A stretch of DNA of 64,000 bases from Desulfuromonadaceae bacterium (GCA_028712075.1 JAQTQX010000001.1:124001-188000), one strand, 5' to 3'; counted from the stretch's first letter, positions 41,157 to 49,964 are shown. Numbers and translations are program-made. The notes: generated by a model not told the origin, from the sequence alone.

Positions 41157-41213
41157 GGCCGCAATTCGGATAAGTCCGATAAAAAAACTGGAAGAATCAG
41201 GAGAAGTAAGCAC

Positions 41214-41414
41214 ATGGTAAACGGAACAGTAAAATGGTTTAACGACAGCAAGGGTTTTGGATTTCTTGAGCAGGAAGGTGGCGAAGATGTATTCTGCCAC
41301 TTCTCCGCTATCGCAGGCGAAGGCTTCAAATCCCTTGCAGAAGGCGATAGAGTAACTTTTGAAGTGACAAAGGGTCCGAAAGGGCTTCAGGCCGCGAACG
41401 TAACAAGAATTTAA
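41214..41414 (+). CDS. Cold-shock domain protein (CspA family)
   Basis: 66 residues, a single OB-fold cold-shock domain that binds single-stranded RNA and DNA and acts as an RNA chaperone. RNP1 is 'KGFGFLEQ' and RNP2 'DVFCHF'; the Cys in RNP2 replaces the more common Val. '[15 protein letters not shown]' is the classical start. GGAGAAG lies upstream of ATG 41214. Monocistronic: it has its own promoter and is followed within 25 bp by an intrinsic terminator. Confidence 0.95.
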   Translation: MVNGTVKWFNDSKGFGFLEQEGGEDVFCHFSAIAGEGFKSLAEGDRVTFEVTKGPKGLQAANVTRI

Positions 41415-41438
41415 GGCCCACTTTGTTGCAGAACCGAA

Positions 41439-41469
41439 AAACCCCGGAGATTCTTCGGGGTTTTTTTTT
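41439..41469 (+). terminator. Intrinsic terminator of the cold-shock gene
   Basis: AAACCCCG (41439-41446), 9-nt loop, CGGGGTTT (41456-41463), merging into a run of nine T. Confidence 0.9.
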
Positions 41470-41505
41470 GATATTTTCAGGATGACGACAGAAGCGATCC
41501 GTATA

Positions 41506-41623
41506 TAATATCTGTTTCAATTTAAAGATGAATTCAAGACAGCGAGGACTGAAACGACAAAGGCTTACCAAGCGTTCGTTGAGGAACCGAAGTCACGCCA
41601 AGATAGATGCGGAATTGGCATTA
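41506..41623. repeat. Dispersed inverted-repeat element, degenerate copy 1
   Basis: Aligns along its length with the copies at 45407-45536 and 60760-60887. Shared blocks are 'AAAGATG(A/G)ATTCAAGACAGCG', 'TTGAGGA(A/G)CCGAAG' and the terminal GGAATTGGCATTA. The end bases 41621-41623 are the stop codon of the minus-strand yggT gene. The left end is poorly conserved. Too short to encode a transposase, so it may be a MITE or REP-like unit. Confidence 0.65.
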
Positions 41624-41947
41624 CCGTCCCATCTTGAGCATCATACTGGTACTTACAAGGTACTGATACGCAGTATCAAACACAATTATCTGCAACACAT
41701 AAATGGCGGCAAAGGCGGCCAGCGGCGACAGGTCGAGCATGCCGGTGTCCGGCATATACCGGCGGATACGGCGCAAAACCGGATCGGTGGTACGATAGAT
41801 AAAATTGACGAGCGGGTTGTAAGGGTCGGCATTAACCCACGAAACAACGACACTGGCCAGCAGAATGTACTTATAAACGGTTAACAGGCCGCTGGCGAGT
41901 TCCACCAGCTTGGCAAGCGCCAAAAGAATGTTTCCAAACAAGACCAT
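41621..41947 (-). CDS. YggT-family membrane protein
   Basis: 108 residues with two YggT-type hydrophobic hairpins (about 5-40 and 70-98) separated by the family's conserved 'WVNADPYNPLVNFIYRTTDPVLRRIRRYMP' region. YggT proteins are inner membrane proteins with a suggested role in osmotic tolerance or in division-site organisation beside SepF/YlmG in other phyla. Its TAA stop is supplied by the edge of the dispersed repeat. GGGGG precedes ATG 41947. Confidence 0.88.
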   Translation of the reverse strand: MVLFGNILLALAKLVELASGLLTVYKYILLASVVVSWVNADPYNPLVNFIYRTTDPVLRRIRRYMPDTGMLDLSPLAAFAAIYVLQIIVFDTAYQYLVSTSMMLKMGR

Positions 41948-42068
41948 TGATGCGCCCCCGAAGTCAGGATAAAATCGCCGTTACTATGCCGTAATCCTTT
42001 CTTAAAGTCAAAATAGAAACTACAGGGCACTCAAGACGTGTACATGTACAGACAAAGGAAACAGCAGC

Positions 42069-42392
42069 ATGAATAAAAAAGTGACCGCTCTGCTCCTCTC
42101 CGCACTGGTGTTACCGGGACTCGGTCAGCTCTACCTCGGACGCAAAACCGTCGGCGGGATAATTATCGTCCTCGTCAATCTGATTTTACTGCTGTCGCTG
42201 TTTGTTCTGCTGCGCGGTCTTTCGCCGCTGCTTGCCTCGCATCTCGCCGGCGGCACTATCGGCATAACTCCGGCTGAAGTCATGAATGCTCTTGAAGGCT
42301 CCTCGGTGTTTGGCAAAGCGGTACTTGCTGCATTTTTCATTATCTGGGCCTATTCTGTTGCCGATATTATCAAATTTGAGGAGCATCGGTAA
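42069..42392 (+). CDS. Small polytopic membrane protein
   Basis: 107 residues with three hydrophobic segments: 'LLLSALVLPGLGQLYLG' (about 7-24), 'VGGIIIVLVNLILLLSLFVLLRGL' (about 28-50) and 'AVLAAFFIIWAYSVADII' (about 85-101). The 'PGLGQLYLGRKTVGG' stretch is typical of TM2/DUF5683-like proteins, but no function is known. AAAGGAAAC upstream of ATG 42069. The deacetylase gene follows 28 bp later on the same strand. Confidence 0.75.
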   Translation: MNKKVTALLLSALVLPGLGQLYLGRKTVGGIIIVLVNLILLLSLFVLLRGLSPLLASHLAGGTIGITPAEVMNALEGSSVFGKAVLAAFFIIWAYSVADIIKFEEHR

Positions 42393-42420
42393 TGTTCTCT
42401 CTGATATACCCGATTTGCTG

Positions 42421-43578
42421 ATGCGCTGCCGTCGTACCGCCCTCATATATTCTCCGCTGTTCGGCAATTTCAACTATGGCGACGATCACCCGTTCAAGCT
42501 GCAGCGGAACCGCATGGCATATGACCTTCTCGATGCATACGGCCTGCTGAATCTGCCAAACATGCAGATTCATGATTGCCAACCGGTGCCCGATGATCTG
42601 GTTCTGACGTTCCACGATCCCGCGTACGTTTCCCGTCTCAAGGAATTCAGCAGTGCAGACGAACCGCGCGCCGATTTCCGCTTTGGTCTTGGCGACGCTG
42701 AGTGTCCGGTGTTCAAGGGGCTGTACGATTGCGCAGCGCTCGGTGCCGGAGCAACTTTTGAAGCGGTGCGGCTTGTAGAGGAGGGCAGAGTTGACACTGC
42801 CTTCAATCTGACCGGCGGCTGGCATCACGCCCACCGCGCCAAGGCGTCCGGCTTTTCCTACCTGAACGATGCGGTTGTAGCGATAAACTGGCTGGTCGCC
42901 CGAGGACGGCGAGTGGTGTATCTCGATATTGATGCACATCATGGTGATGGCGTTCAGGAGGCGTACTACGACACAGATCAGGTTTTAACGATCTCGCTCC
43001 ATGAAAGCGGCATTTATTTCTACCCCGGCACCGGTTTTGAAAATGAAACCGGTGAAGGGCGCGGCGCTGGTTACTCCGTCAATGTGCCGCTGCTTGCCCA
43101 CACCGATGACGCCATCTACATGAAGGCGTTCGATGAAGTCGCCTATCCGCTTATCGCAGCCTACAATCCGGACATCATCGTCACGCAGATCGGCGCTGAC
43201 ACCTTTCGCACTGACCCTCTGACCAATCTGGAGATTACCACCAACAGCTACATCGAAATTCTGCAGAAGATAACGCGTTTTAAAATACCCTGGGTTGCGC
43301 TTGGCGGCGGCGGGTATGACTTGATGAACACGGCGCGTGCCTGGACCCTGGCTTGGGGAGTCATGAATGATGTCGAGTTAAACCCTCGCCTCCCCCCCGC
43401 ATTTATTGATAAAATTGCCGCGCATGGCTATCAGAACCGGGTGCTGCTTGATGCCCCGCACTGGGCAGAGGAAGCTGATCGGATCCTGGCGCTGGCGGCT
43501 GTGGAAAAAAGCATTGCCCGGATAAAAAAAACCATTTTCCCGGGTATACTCGGAAATCATGGCAACGCTCCCGTATAA
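42421..43578 (+). CDS. Histone-deacetylase-family deacetylase (AcuC/HDAC-like)
   Basis: 385 residues from ATG 42421; the open frame extends back to 42286 but would overlap the previous gene. Zinc-dependent deacetylase of the arginase/HDAC fold: the active-site His pair is 'GGWHHAHRAKASGF' (His135, His136), zinc ligands Asp171 and His173 lie in 'LDIDAHHGDGVQ', and the late Asp is in 'QIGADTF' before 'LGGGGYDL'. It may remove acetyl groups from acetyl-CoA synthetase, as AcuC does, or from acetylpolyamines. Its end overlaps the next gene by 20 bp, indicating a three-gene unit with the two following proteins. Confidence 0.9.
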   Translation: MRCRRTALIYSPLFGNFNYGDDHPFKLQRNRMAYDLLDAYGLLNLPNMQIHDCQPVPDDLVLTFHDPAYVSRLKEFSSADEPRADFRFGLGDAECPVFKGLYDCAALGAGATFEAVRLVEEGRVDTAFNLTGGWHHAHRAKASGFSYLNDAVVAINWLVARGRRVVYLDIDAHHGDGVQEAYYDTDQVLTISLHESGIYFYPGTGFENETGEGRGAGYSVNVPLLAHTDDAIYMKAFDEVAYPLIAAYNPDIIVTQIGADTFRTDPLTNLEITTNSYIEILQKITRFKIPWVALGGGGYDLMNTARAWTLAWGVMNDVELNPRLPPAFIDKIAAHGYQNRVLLDAPHWAEEADRILALAAVEKSIARIKKTIFPGILGNHGNAPV

Positions 43579-44401
43579 CAGTCAGCTATCAGACACGGCC
43601 GGACACCCGCTTTCATCACTGTTGGCGATCAACCGGCTGGATGAATCCGAAAAGGAACGGATTTACAGCCGACTGTTGCCGCAGCGTCTGCGTGACGTCC
43701 TCGGTTTGACGGGCGGGTCCCTTTGTAACAGCGCCGGAGAACGGCTGGTCACCATTATTGCCCCACAGGGGCTGCCGCTGGTGCGGATTGAGGCGCGTTC
43801 AAAACCCGTTGACAGCATAGTGGTCTTTTTCCTGGAGCTTTCAGATACGCAGTTTCATCAGATGGAGCTCAGTTTCTGCATCATCAGGGATCCTGCAGCA
43901 CCGCGCTATGCAGTTGACGTTGATGAAAAGGGGGATAACAACTGGTTTGCCTCGCATGGTCGTAATATCCCTGAGGAATTACGCGCCATGAGGGCAGGGC
44001 TGTTCCCGAACCAGACCCATCACGGGCTGCAGCTGTTTGTCACATTTTTCCCGCTGCTCGAGCGCTTTACCGATTCGCTTGGCATACAGATGATTGTGGC
44101 TGAACCGCTTACCTACGACAACGCCATCCGTTACGAAAAGTACGGTTTTGACTATCTACGCGGCAAGCGCCTCATGCGTGAAATTGATCGTGAGTTCCAA
44201 CCGGGCGGCCGCTATTTTTCCCGTTTGGACGGATCGAACCCGTTTCGCATGCCGGGGATGGATCGCACCGTCATCGGGAGAAGTTGGGCAATTCACGACG
44301 GCATAATGGATGAGCCGTGGGACGAGATCCAGATCTACCGAATGATCGGCGCACCTGCCGCTATCAATACCTTCCCCGGAAGAGAGGAGGCACAACGATG
44401 A
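43559..44401 (+). CDS. Conserved-looking protein of unknown function
   Basis: 280 residues, no signal peptide or membrane helix, mixed alpha/beta composition. Not recognised. Notable segments are 'LPQRLRDVLGL', 'PVDSIVVFFLELSDT', 'PNQTHHGLQLFVTFFPLLERFTDSLG' and 'IVAEPLTYDNAIRYEKYGFDYLRGKRLM'; the last resembles the acetyl-CoA-contacting end of a GNAT N-acetyltransferase fold ('YExxGF'). An acetyltransferase next to a deacetylase would make sense but is unproven. It overlaps the deacetylase gene by 20 bp and the next gene by 4 bp (ATGA). Confidence 0.7.
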   Translation: MATLPYNSQLSDTAGHPLSSLLAINRLDESEKERIYSRLLPQRLRDVLGLTGGSLCNSAGERLVTIIAPQGLPLVRIEARSKPVDSIVVFFLELSDTQFHQMELSFCIIRDPAAPRYAVDVDEKGDNNWFASHGRNIPEELRAMRAGLFPNQTHHGLQLFVTFFPLLERFTDSLGIQMIVAEPLTYDNAIRYEKYGFDYLRGKRLMREIDREFQPGGRYFSRLDGSNPFRMPGMDRTVIGRSWAIHDGIMDEPWDEIQIYRMIGAPAAINTFPGREEAQR

Positions 44402-45303
44402 ACAACCTGCTCCAAAAGCCGACACCGGCGGCCGGAATAGCATATTTTACCCCGCCAGCCGACTACCAACTGAGCGGCCGGGACGGCATGGTCGCAATTA
44501 CGTGGAATGACAGGCCCCCTATCCCGTTGCTCGATGAAGATTTCGTCTTTTTGGAAGGGGTAGAAGTTCCTGATTACGATATGGTCGGCCGGGGCATTTA
44601 CCAACTGCTGCGTCTGGACCCTGATTGCACTGGCGCCGACGTGTATGCCGGCATATTAAAAGATGCGTACCCGCATATCATTTCCGAGCTTGGCGGGCAG
44701 ATCATCATGCTTGAAGCAAAGGAAGTGGATACCCCCTACCTGGATCGCAAAATCAATTTCCTCAAGATCATGGCACTGCTTGATCCGTACAATGCCGGAC
44801 TGCTCCTGGAAATCGGCAGGGCATATATTGAAAAAGGCTCCACACTATCAAACATGCAGTATGCGGTGACGAGCTGGTATGCCGCCGAAAAAAATTTAAA
44901 GCGGGCACGGGAGCTCAATCCCGATGATCGTCATGCAGCATACGAATATGGCGAGGCGTTGTACATACTGGGTCGCTACCATCAGGCGGTCGAAGTATGG
45001 AGTGAGCTGCTCCCCCTTCTTGAGTCTGCGGAACGTCTGAAAGTTGAAGCAAGGGTGGGCAGGATACTGGCCGGAAAGACTCCGAAAGTACCGCCTCTCG
45101 ACTACCTCACAGCGTTGTCTGTTGCGGTTGAGCAGCATTACAGCGGCTTCAGCGACAATGCCGCTGCGATCATAGAGGACGTCCTGACAGATCAAATTTT
45201 TGTCGAACAGTTTCCGATGAACGAGGTATACTTTCTGCTCGGAACCTGTTATCAGGAAACAGGCTTGATGGACGAGGCGGCAGAGGCGTTCAAGAGGAGT
45301 TGA
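44398..45303 (+). CDS. TPR-like protein of unknown function
   Basis: 301 residues from ATG 44398 (GAGAGGAGG upstream, ATGA overlap with the previous stop). The first 130 residues form an unrecognised acidic domain ('LLDEDFVFLEGVEVPDYDMVGRGIY'-type). From about 140 the protein is helical with TPR-like units: 'PYNAGLLLEIGRAYIEKGS', 'AEKNLKRARELNPDDRHAAYEYGEALYILGRYHQAVEVW' region, and 'MNEVYFLLGTCYQETGLMDEAAEAFKRS'. Soluble; probably a scaffold for the deacetylase and the preceding protein. Confidence 0.75.
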   Translation: MNNLLQKPTPAAGIAYFTPPADYQLSGRDGMVAITWNDRPPIPLLDEDFVFLEGVEVPDYDMVGRGIYQLLRLDPDCTGADVYAGILKDAYPHIISELGGQIIMLEAKEVDTPYLDRKINFLKIMALLDPYNAGLLLEIGRAYIEKGSTLSNMQYAVTSWYAAEKNLKRARELNPDDRHAAYEYGEALYILGRYHQAVEVWSELLPLLESAERLKVEARVGRILAGKTPKVPPLDYLTALSVAVEQHYSGFSDNAAAIIEDVLTDQIFVEQFPMNEVYFLLGTCYQETGLMDEAAEAFKRS

Positions 45304-45304
45304 C

Positions 45305-45409
45305 ATGTTCGGTTTCAGTGCTGCAGACTGGATTTTTTGTGGTTTCATTCTGCTGGTTATTTTTGCGTGCGTTGCGATCAGTGACATGCGCAAACCCAAA
45401 AAAGTGTAA
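45305..45409 (+). CDS. Small single-pass membrane protein (34 aa)
   Basis: ATG 45305 follows the TPR gene stop by one base, with AAGAGGAG 6 bp upstream. Its 34 codons encode one hydrophobic helix (about residues 9-27, 'WIFCGFILLVIFACVAI') and a basic tail 'MRKPKKV', consistent with an inside-positive C-terminus. Its TAA is the first three bases of the dispersed repeat at 45407. No homologue is recalled; the ribosome site and topology support a real microprotein at the end of the deacetylase operon. Confidence 0.55.
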   Translation: MFGFSAADWIFCGFILLVIFACVAISDMRKPKKV

Positions 45410-45536
45410 TACCGATTTCACATCAAAGATGGATTCAAGACAGCGCGGATTGAGGCGACGAACGCGTACAGGTCAATACGTTAAGGAGCCGAAGATAAGC
45501 CAACGAAGACGATGCTTTGATGTGGAATTGGCATAA
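45407..45536. repeat. Dispersed inverted-repeat element, copy 2
   Basis: 130 bp with terminal inverted repeats: TAATACCGATTTCACATCAA at the left and the complement of TTGATGTGGAATTGGCATAA at the right. Interior blocks 'GGATTCAAGACAGCG', 'AAGGAGCCGAAGATAAGCC' and 'AACGAAGACGATG' recur in the other copies. The first three bases form the stop of the 34-aa gene. No coding capacity. Confidence 0.8.
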
Positions 45537-45563
45537 TGCAGATCATTCCGATGGAGGGACTAC

Positions 45564-46016
45564 GTGCACGACAGCAACATTGATGACGAACATGAACTAC
45601 GGCGCCCACTTGCAATAACGCTGCTCGGCGGTCTGTACCTGTTCTTTTTCATGCTGACGGTATCGACCTACGGCCACCCGCTCCCTTTTTTCGGTACGAT
45701 CTATCACGGCAGAACAGCCAACATACTGGTATTTGTCGACAGCCTGGCCTGCCTCTATCTTTTTCTGGGGCTTATGAAACAGCAGAATTTGACCTGGTAT
45801 CTGCTCCTTGGCTACAACGCTTTTGAAATCATGAATACCGTAACGAACCTGCTGATAATAACCGCTGGCGATCTGGAAAAAATTGTTGGTGAACCGATTG
45901 ATCCCTCCGGGTTGCTATCAAGCAATATCAGCGTTATTGTAGCGATAATACTGCTTTCCACCTTCATTTTCCGCCATCGCGACTATTTTACCAACCGCTC
46001 GAAATACCTGTTCTAA
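45564..46016 (+). CDS. Four-helix membrane protein of unknown function
   Basis: 150 residues starting at GTG 45564 with GGAGGGACTAC upstream. Four hydrophobic stretches at about 17-37 ('LAITLLGGLYLFFFMLTVS'), 51-69 ('ILVFVDSLACLYLFLGLM'), 75-99 and 119-140 ('ISVIVAIILLSTFIF'). Not recognised. No motif suggests transport or catalysis. It starts 27 bp after the end of the dispersed repeat, so its promoter may lie within that element or upstream of it. Confidence 0.7.
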   Translation: MHDSNIDDEHELRRPLAITLLGGLYLFFFMLTVSTYGHPLPFFGTIYHGRTANILVFVDSLACLYLFLGLMKQQNLTWYLLLGYNAFEIMNTVTNLLIITAGDLEKIVGEPIDPSGLLSSNISVIVAIILLSTFIFRHRDYFTNRSKYLF

Positions 46017-46086
46017 TGCCGGCAGATGCACAGCGGTCGTATCATTTTTATTTCACCACGCAATCGAATACGCTATAGTACATATC

Positions 46087-46473
46087 ATGGGAAAATTACT
46101 GTTGATTGATGATGACCCGGCCTTCACCCGCTTTCTGGCCGACTATATTGCCGAAAACTACCCCCTGTTGCAGGTCGATATCTGCAATAATCCGTTGACT
46201 GCCCTTCACTACATAAAAACCGGCTGCTACGACCTGATGCTGATTGACCTTGAGATGCCGGCGATGGATGGCCTCAAGCTCCTCAGATTTGCGGTAAAAA
46301 CCGGTATGGATAAGAACCGGATCGTCATACTTTCCGGCAGGGATGCTGATTTTCTTCACGGAATCTGCCCCATGGGCACCTGTCTCGCCGTGCTGAACAA
46401 ATTTGAGGCTCGCCAGAAGAGCGTGCTTGACATGGTCTTCAATTCGCTCAATCAGAAAGCGGCAGCGAACTGA
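46087..46473 (+). CDS. Single-domain response regulator
   Basis: 128 residues, one receiver domain: 'LLIDDDPAF' acidic pocket, phospho-acceptor Asp54 in 'MLIDLEMPAMDGLKLL', switch Ser in 'VILSGRDADF', and Lys in 'VLNKFEA'. No output domain. No partner kinase is adjacent; the next gene, 4 bp downstream, is a DUF401 permease, so the two may be co-transcribed. A TATAGT hexamer at 46073-46078 could be part of its promoter. The ribosome site is weak. Confidence 0.88.
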   Translation: MGKLLLIDDDPAFTRFLADYIAENYPLLQVDICNNPLTALHYIKTGCYDLMLIDLEMPAMDGLKLLRFAVKTGMDKNRIVILSGRDADFLHGICPMGTCLAVLNKFEARQKSVLDMVFNSLNQKAAAN

Positions 46474-46477
46474 CGCC

Positions 46478-47686
46478 ATGACCGATCTGCTCAAGACCTC
46501 GGCAGTACTGATACTGATCGTCATACTGTTACGCCGGAAAGTCTCAATGTCGGCCGTTATGCCAATCGGAGCACTGCTGCTCGGCATCCTTTACCTCACA
46601 CCGCCGCTTGAATTCCTCAGGGCGACCGCCATCGGTTTATTCTCCCCAAAATCTCTCGAAATGACCCTGACCCTGATGCTGACGATGGTTATGGAAAACA
46701 TCCTCCGCACAACCGGCATGCTCAAACGGATGGTAAGTTCCCTCTCGGTTGCAATCCCCGACCGGCGTTTTGTCATGGCCGCCATGCCTGGCATGATTGG
46801 CATGCTCCCCTCACCGGGCGGTGCGATCTTTTCAGCACCGATGGTCAATGAAGCGGCGGGAGATGCCGAAATTGACCCTGAACGGCGGGCACTGATCAAC
46901 TACTGGTACCGGCATATCTGGGAGTATATTTCGCCGCTCTACCCAGGAATCATACTGGTTGCGGGACTTACCGGACTATCCACTCAGACCCTGTTTGCCG
47001 TCAATCTGCCCTGTGCGGTCTCGGTGGCTGTATGGGGAGTGCCGTTCTGCTTCCACGGCATCGGCCGCCAGCAAACTCAAACGGTTTCGACCAGCCGCCG
47101 TCGTGAATTTCTGACCTTTCTCGCCATGATCTCTCCGATCATACTGGCACTGCTGCTTGTGGTGATTTTCCGGGTCAGCGCCCCGCTCGCCCTCGGGGGA
47201 GCCGTTGTCTCGCTCTATGGCTTTCATCGCTATACCCCTGTCATGATCATTAAAAATCTGCGTGAAAGTATTTCTGCCAAAGCCCTCTTTCTGGTCATCG
47301 GCATCATGATATTTCAGGAAGTACTCCGTGCTACCGGTGCTCTGGCAGGTGTTTCCGCCTTCTTCGCCGCCTCCCGGATGCCGGTGCATCTGCTCCTGAT
47401 GGTAATACCCTTTATTGCCGGCATAATGACCGGTCTGACGGTTGGCTATGTCGGGATAACCTTCCCGCTGTTGCTTCCGCTCATGGGAACTCCGACCCCC
47501 TCACCTGCACTGGTCGCCCTTGCCTTCAGCGCCGGTTTTGCCGGAGTCATGCTCTCGCCGGTTCACCTCTGCTACGTCCTCACCTGCGAATATTTCCACG
47601 CCGACATTGCCAAAGTATATCGCCGCCTGTTTCTGCCGTCAGCCTGCGTCCTGGCCGCCGTGTTGATACCGCTCTATTTCTGGTAG
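46478..47686 (+). CDS. DUF401 family integral membrane protein (permease-like)
   Basis: 402 residues from ATG 46478, 4 bp after the response regulator stop; upstream in-frame starts overlap that gene. Ten to eleven hydrophobic helices with conserved loops 'MIGMLPSPGGAIFSAPMV' and 'GYVGITFPLLLPLMGTP', the two re-entrant-like segments expected in DUF401 and related anion-permease folds. Substrate unknown. The TAG stop begins a short fragment of the dispersed repeat. Confidence 0.85.
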   Translation: MTDLLKTSAVLILIVILLRRKVSMSAVMPIGALLLGILYLTPPLEFLRATAIGLFSPKSLEMTLTLMLTMVMENILRTTGMLKRMVSSLSVAIPDRRFVMAAMPGMIGMLPSPGGAIFSAPMVNEAAGDAEIDPERRALINYWYRHIWEYISPLYPGIILVAGLTGLSTQTLFAVNLPCAVSVAVWGVPFCFHGIGRQQTQTVSTSRRREFLTFLAMISPIILALLLVVIFRVSAPLALGGAVVSLYGFHRYTPVMIIKNLRESISAKALFLVIGIMIFQEVLRATGALAGVSAFFAASRMPVHLLLMVIPFIAGIMTGLTVGYVGITFPLLLPLMGTPTPSPALVALAFSAGFAGVMLSPVHLCYVLTCEYFHADIAKVYRRLFLPSACVLAAVLIPLYFW

Positions 47687-47705
47687 TTCCGCTTCCACAT
47701 CAAAG
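47684..47705. repeat. Left-end fragment of the dispersed repeat
   Basis: TAGTTCCGCTTCCACATCAA (then AG) matches the left terminus of copy 2 (TAATACCGATTTCACATCAA). Its first three bases are the DUF401 stop codon. Homology fades after 47705, so only one end is retained. Confidence 0.5.
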
Positions 47706-47803
47706 TCAGGATTACCCTCTTGCCTTACGCGAGGATTATGGCACAATAAACGCGCACAATGCTGGTTACGTTCCATATAAACATTACGACAGGAGGAGCA
47801 ATC

Positions 47804-48457
47804 ATGAAAAAAATCGGTGTAGTGTTGTCCGGATGCGGCGTATATGACGGCAGTGAAATCCATGAAGCGGTCCTGACCCTGCTGGCGATTGACCGCCAGG
47901 GGTGTGAGGCGGTCTGCATGGCGCCCGCTGTGGAACTATCGGTCGTCAATCATCTGACCGGTCAGGAAACGGGAGAAAAGCGCAATGTCCTGGTGGAATC
48001 GGCCCGCATTGCCCGTGGCGCTATTCGCGATATCAAGGAAATCAGCGCTGCCGAACTGGATGCCATTATGTTTCCCGGCGGTTTCGGCGCAGCGAAAAAC
48101 CTGTGCGATTTTGCCCTGAAAGGGGCAGCAGCGTCTATAAATCCTGAGGTCGCCAAACTGCTGCGGGAGATGGCAGCCGCAAAAAAACCGATCGGAGCCG
48201 TCTGTATTGCACCAGCTCTTATTGCAGCAGTGCTTGGCAAGGAATATATGACTGTGGTGACTATCGGTTCCGATGCCGGTACCGCTACGGAGATTGATAA
48301 AACCGGGGCAACTCATAAAATATGTCCAGTCACAGACATTGTCGTTGACAAGAAAAACAAGCTGGTCACGTCACCCGCCTACATGCTGGCAACCAGTATT
48401 TCAGATGTTGCCGTCGGAATCGAGAAATGCGTTGCAGAGGTGATAAGACTGGTCTGA
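47804..48457 (+). CDS. elbB: ElbB-type DJ-1/PfpI-superfamily glyoxalase-like protein
   Basis: 217 residues from ATG 47804, with AGGAGGAG upstream; the frame is open to 47759 but that part is non-coding in character. Class I glutamine amidotransferase-like fold: 'IGVVLSGCGVYDGSEIHEAV' start, 'IMFPGGFGAAKNLCDFA' and the nucleophile elbow 'PIGAVCIAPALIAAVLG' with the reactive Cys. ElbB of E. coli (once linked to isoprenoid synthesis) has weak glyoxalase III activity. Monocistronic by appearance. Confidence 0.9.
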   Translation: MKKIGVVLSGCGVYDGSEIHEAVLTLLAIDRQGCEAVCMAPAVELSVVNHLTGQETGEKRNVLVESARIARGAIRDIKEISAAELDAIMFPGGFGAAKNLCDFALKGAAASINPEVAKLLREMAAAKKPIGAVCIAPALIAAVLGKEYMTVVTIGSDAGTATEIDKTGATHKICPVTDIVVDKKNKLVTSPAYMLATSISDVAVGIEKCVAEVIRLV

Positions 48458-48530
48458 ATTTGTCACAACCAACTCTATCAGGGGCGAAGCATGCTTTGCC
48501 CCTGTTGCTTCCCCAAGGAAATCTATTCTG

Positions 48531-49769
48531 ATGAAATTCCCGTTATTCCTGCTTTTTGCGGTAATCACCGCATTCACCTACTGGCTGCGCCATATCAACC
48601 TGTGTCACCTGAAGCAGCATGGCAACAGAGTGCCCGAAGGATTTGAAGGGGCTATTGACGAGGAAAAACTGCGCGTCAGCTCCGCCTACACGTTCGACTC
48701 CAGCCGCCTCGGCCTATGGGACTCGCTACTCGACAATGCACTGCTGATTGTCTTTCTGTTCGGCGGCCTGATCACACTATATGACTTCTTTATCAGCTCG
48801 TTGCAACTGTCGGCGATCATGTCGGCGATCCTTTTTTTTCTGTTGATAACCTGGGCAACGACCCTGTTCGGCATCCCGTTTGACCTGTACGGTACCTTTC
48901 GTATTGAAGCCCGTTACGGCTTCAACACGACAACCCCCTCCCTCTGGATAACAGATTTTCTCAAATCTCAGGCGATTGGCGCCGTTCTGCTCCCCTTCCT
49001 GGTTACCGTGGTATTCTGGCTGATCAGCTGGAGCCCTCAGCAATGGTGGCTCTGGGTGTGGGGTTTCATGGCGCTGTTCAGCCTGTTCATGATGTTTATC
49101 TCCCCGTATGTCATTGAACCGCTTTTTAACACATATGAGGCGGTGACGGAGGAGGGGTTGGAGGATGATATCAGGAGCATGATGGAGAAGGCCGGCTTGA
49201 AGGTCGGTAAAGTGCTGCAGATGGATGCGTCAAAGCGGAGTAATCATTCCAACGCCTACTTTACCGGGATAGGCAAGGTCAAACGTATTGTGCTGTACGA
49301 TACTCTGATCAAACAGATGAGCCATGAAGAGATTGTTGCCGTGCTGGCCCATGAAATCGGCCATTGGAAAAAGGGGCATATCTGGAAACGGCTGCTCTGG
49401 GCCGAAATCATCGCCTTTGCCGGTTCGTGGATCGGCTTCGAACTGTTGACGTGGCCGGGACTGCCAGGGCTGTTGAATCTGCCGGGAGACATCTCGCTCC
49501 CTGCCAAAATGGTGGTACTCGGCTTTGTCGCTTCCCTGACGCTTTTTCCGTTTGGACCGTTTTCCTCCTGGCGCTCACGCTGCCATGAACGTGAGGCAGA
49601 TCGCTACGCCTCCGAGTTGACCGGAAGGCCTGAGGATCTCGCTTCGGCTCTGGTCAAGATGTCTTCAGAAAATCTCTCGAACCTGTTTCCCCATCCACTC
49701 TACGCAGCTTTCTACTACTCGCATCCACCCACTGTTGAACGGGTGCGCCACCTGAAAAAACTTTCCTGA
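48531..49769 (+). CDS. M48-family CAAX-prenyl-protease-like (Ste24-type) membrane metalloprotease
   Basis: 412 residues. Zinc motif HExxH at 274-278 ('LAHEIGHWKKGH') with the third ligand in 'HEREADRYASEL'. Several transmembrane helices precede and follow (about 1-20, 65-90, 95-120, 150-200, 290-320), as in Ste24/HtpX relatives. 'RIEARYGFNTTTPSLWITD' and 'ISPYVIEPLFNTYE' are hallmark Ste24 stretches. It likely degrades or processes membrane proteins in the inner membrane. AAGGAA upstream of ATG 48531. The gap of 195 bp after it holds no recognisable gene. Confidence 0.93.
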   Translation: MKFPLFLLFAVITAFTYWLRHINLCHLKQHGNRVPEGFEGAIDEEKLRVSSAYTFDSSRLGLWDSLLDNALLIVFLFGGLITLYDFFISSLQLSAIMSAILFFLLITWATTLFGIPFDLYGTFRIEARYGFNTTTPSLWITDFLKSQAIGAVLLPFLVTVVFWLISWSPQQWWLWVWGFMALFSLFMMFISPYVIEPLFNTYEAVTEEGLEDDIRSMMEKAGLKVGKVLQMDASKRSNHSNAYFTGIGKVKRIVLYDTLIKQMSHEEIVAVLAHEIGHWKKGHIWKRLLWAEIIAFAGSWIGFELLTWPGLPGLLNLPGDISLPAKMVVLGFVASLTLFPFGPFSSWRSRCHEREADRYASELTGRPEDLASALVKMSSENLSNLFPHPLYAAFYYSHPPTVERVRHLKKLS

Positions 49770-49964
49770 GTTGTGCCCATCATGCCGCTGCAAAGAGCAT
49801 AATAAATTGCGCATGCAGTGTCCGTAATTATTTTATGCGTCCGATTGTCATCTGCGGTACCAATGGTATACTCCTCCTGCACATCGTACAAAAACAGCCA
49901 CTGATGCAATGTGGCAAGCCAACAAGCCGCAGCAACTGGTTATTATTAGAAGCGAGAGCAGTGT

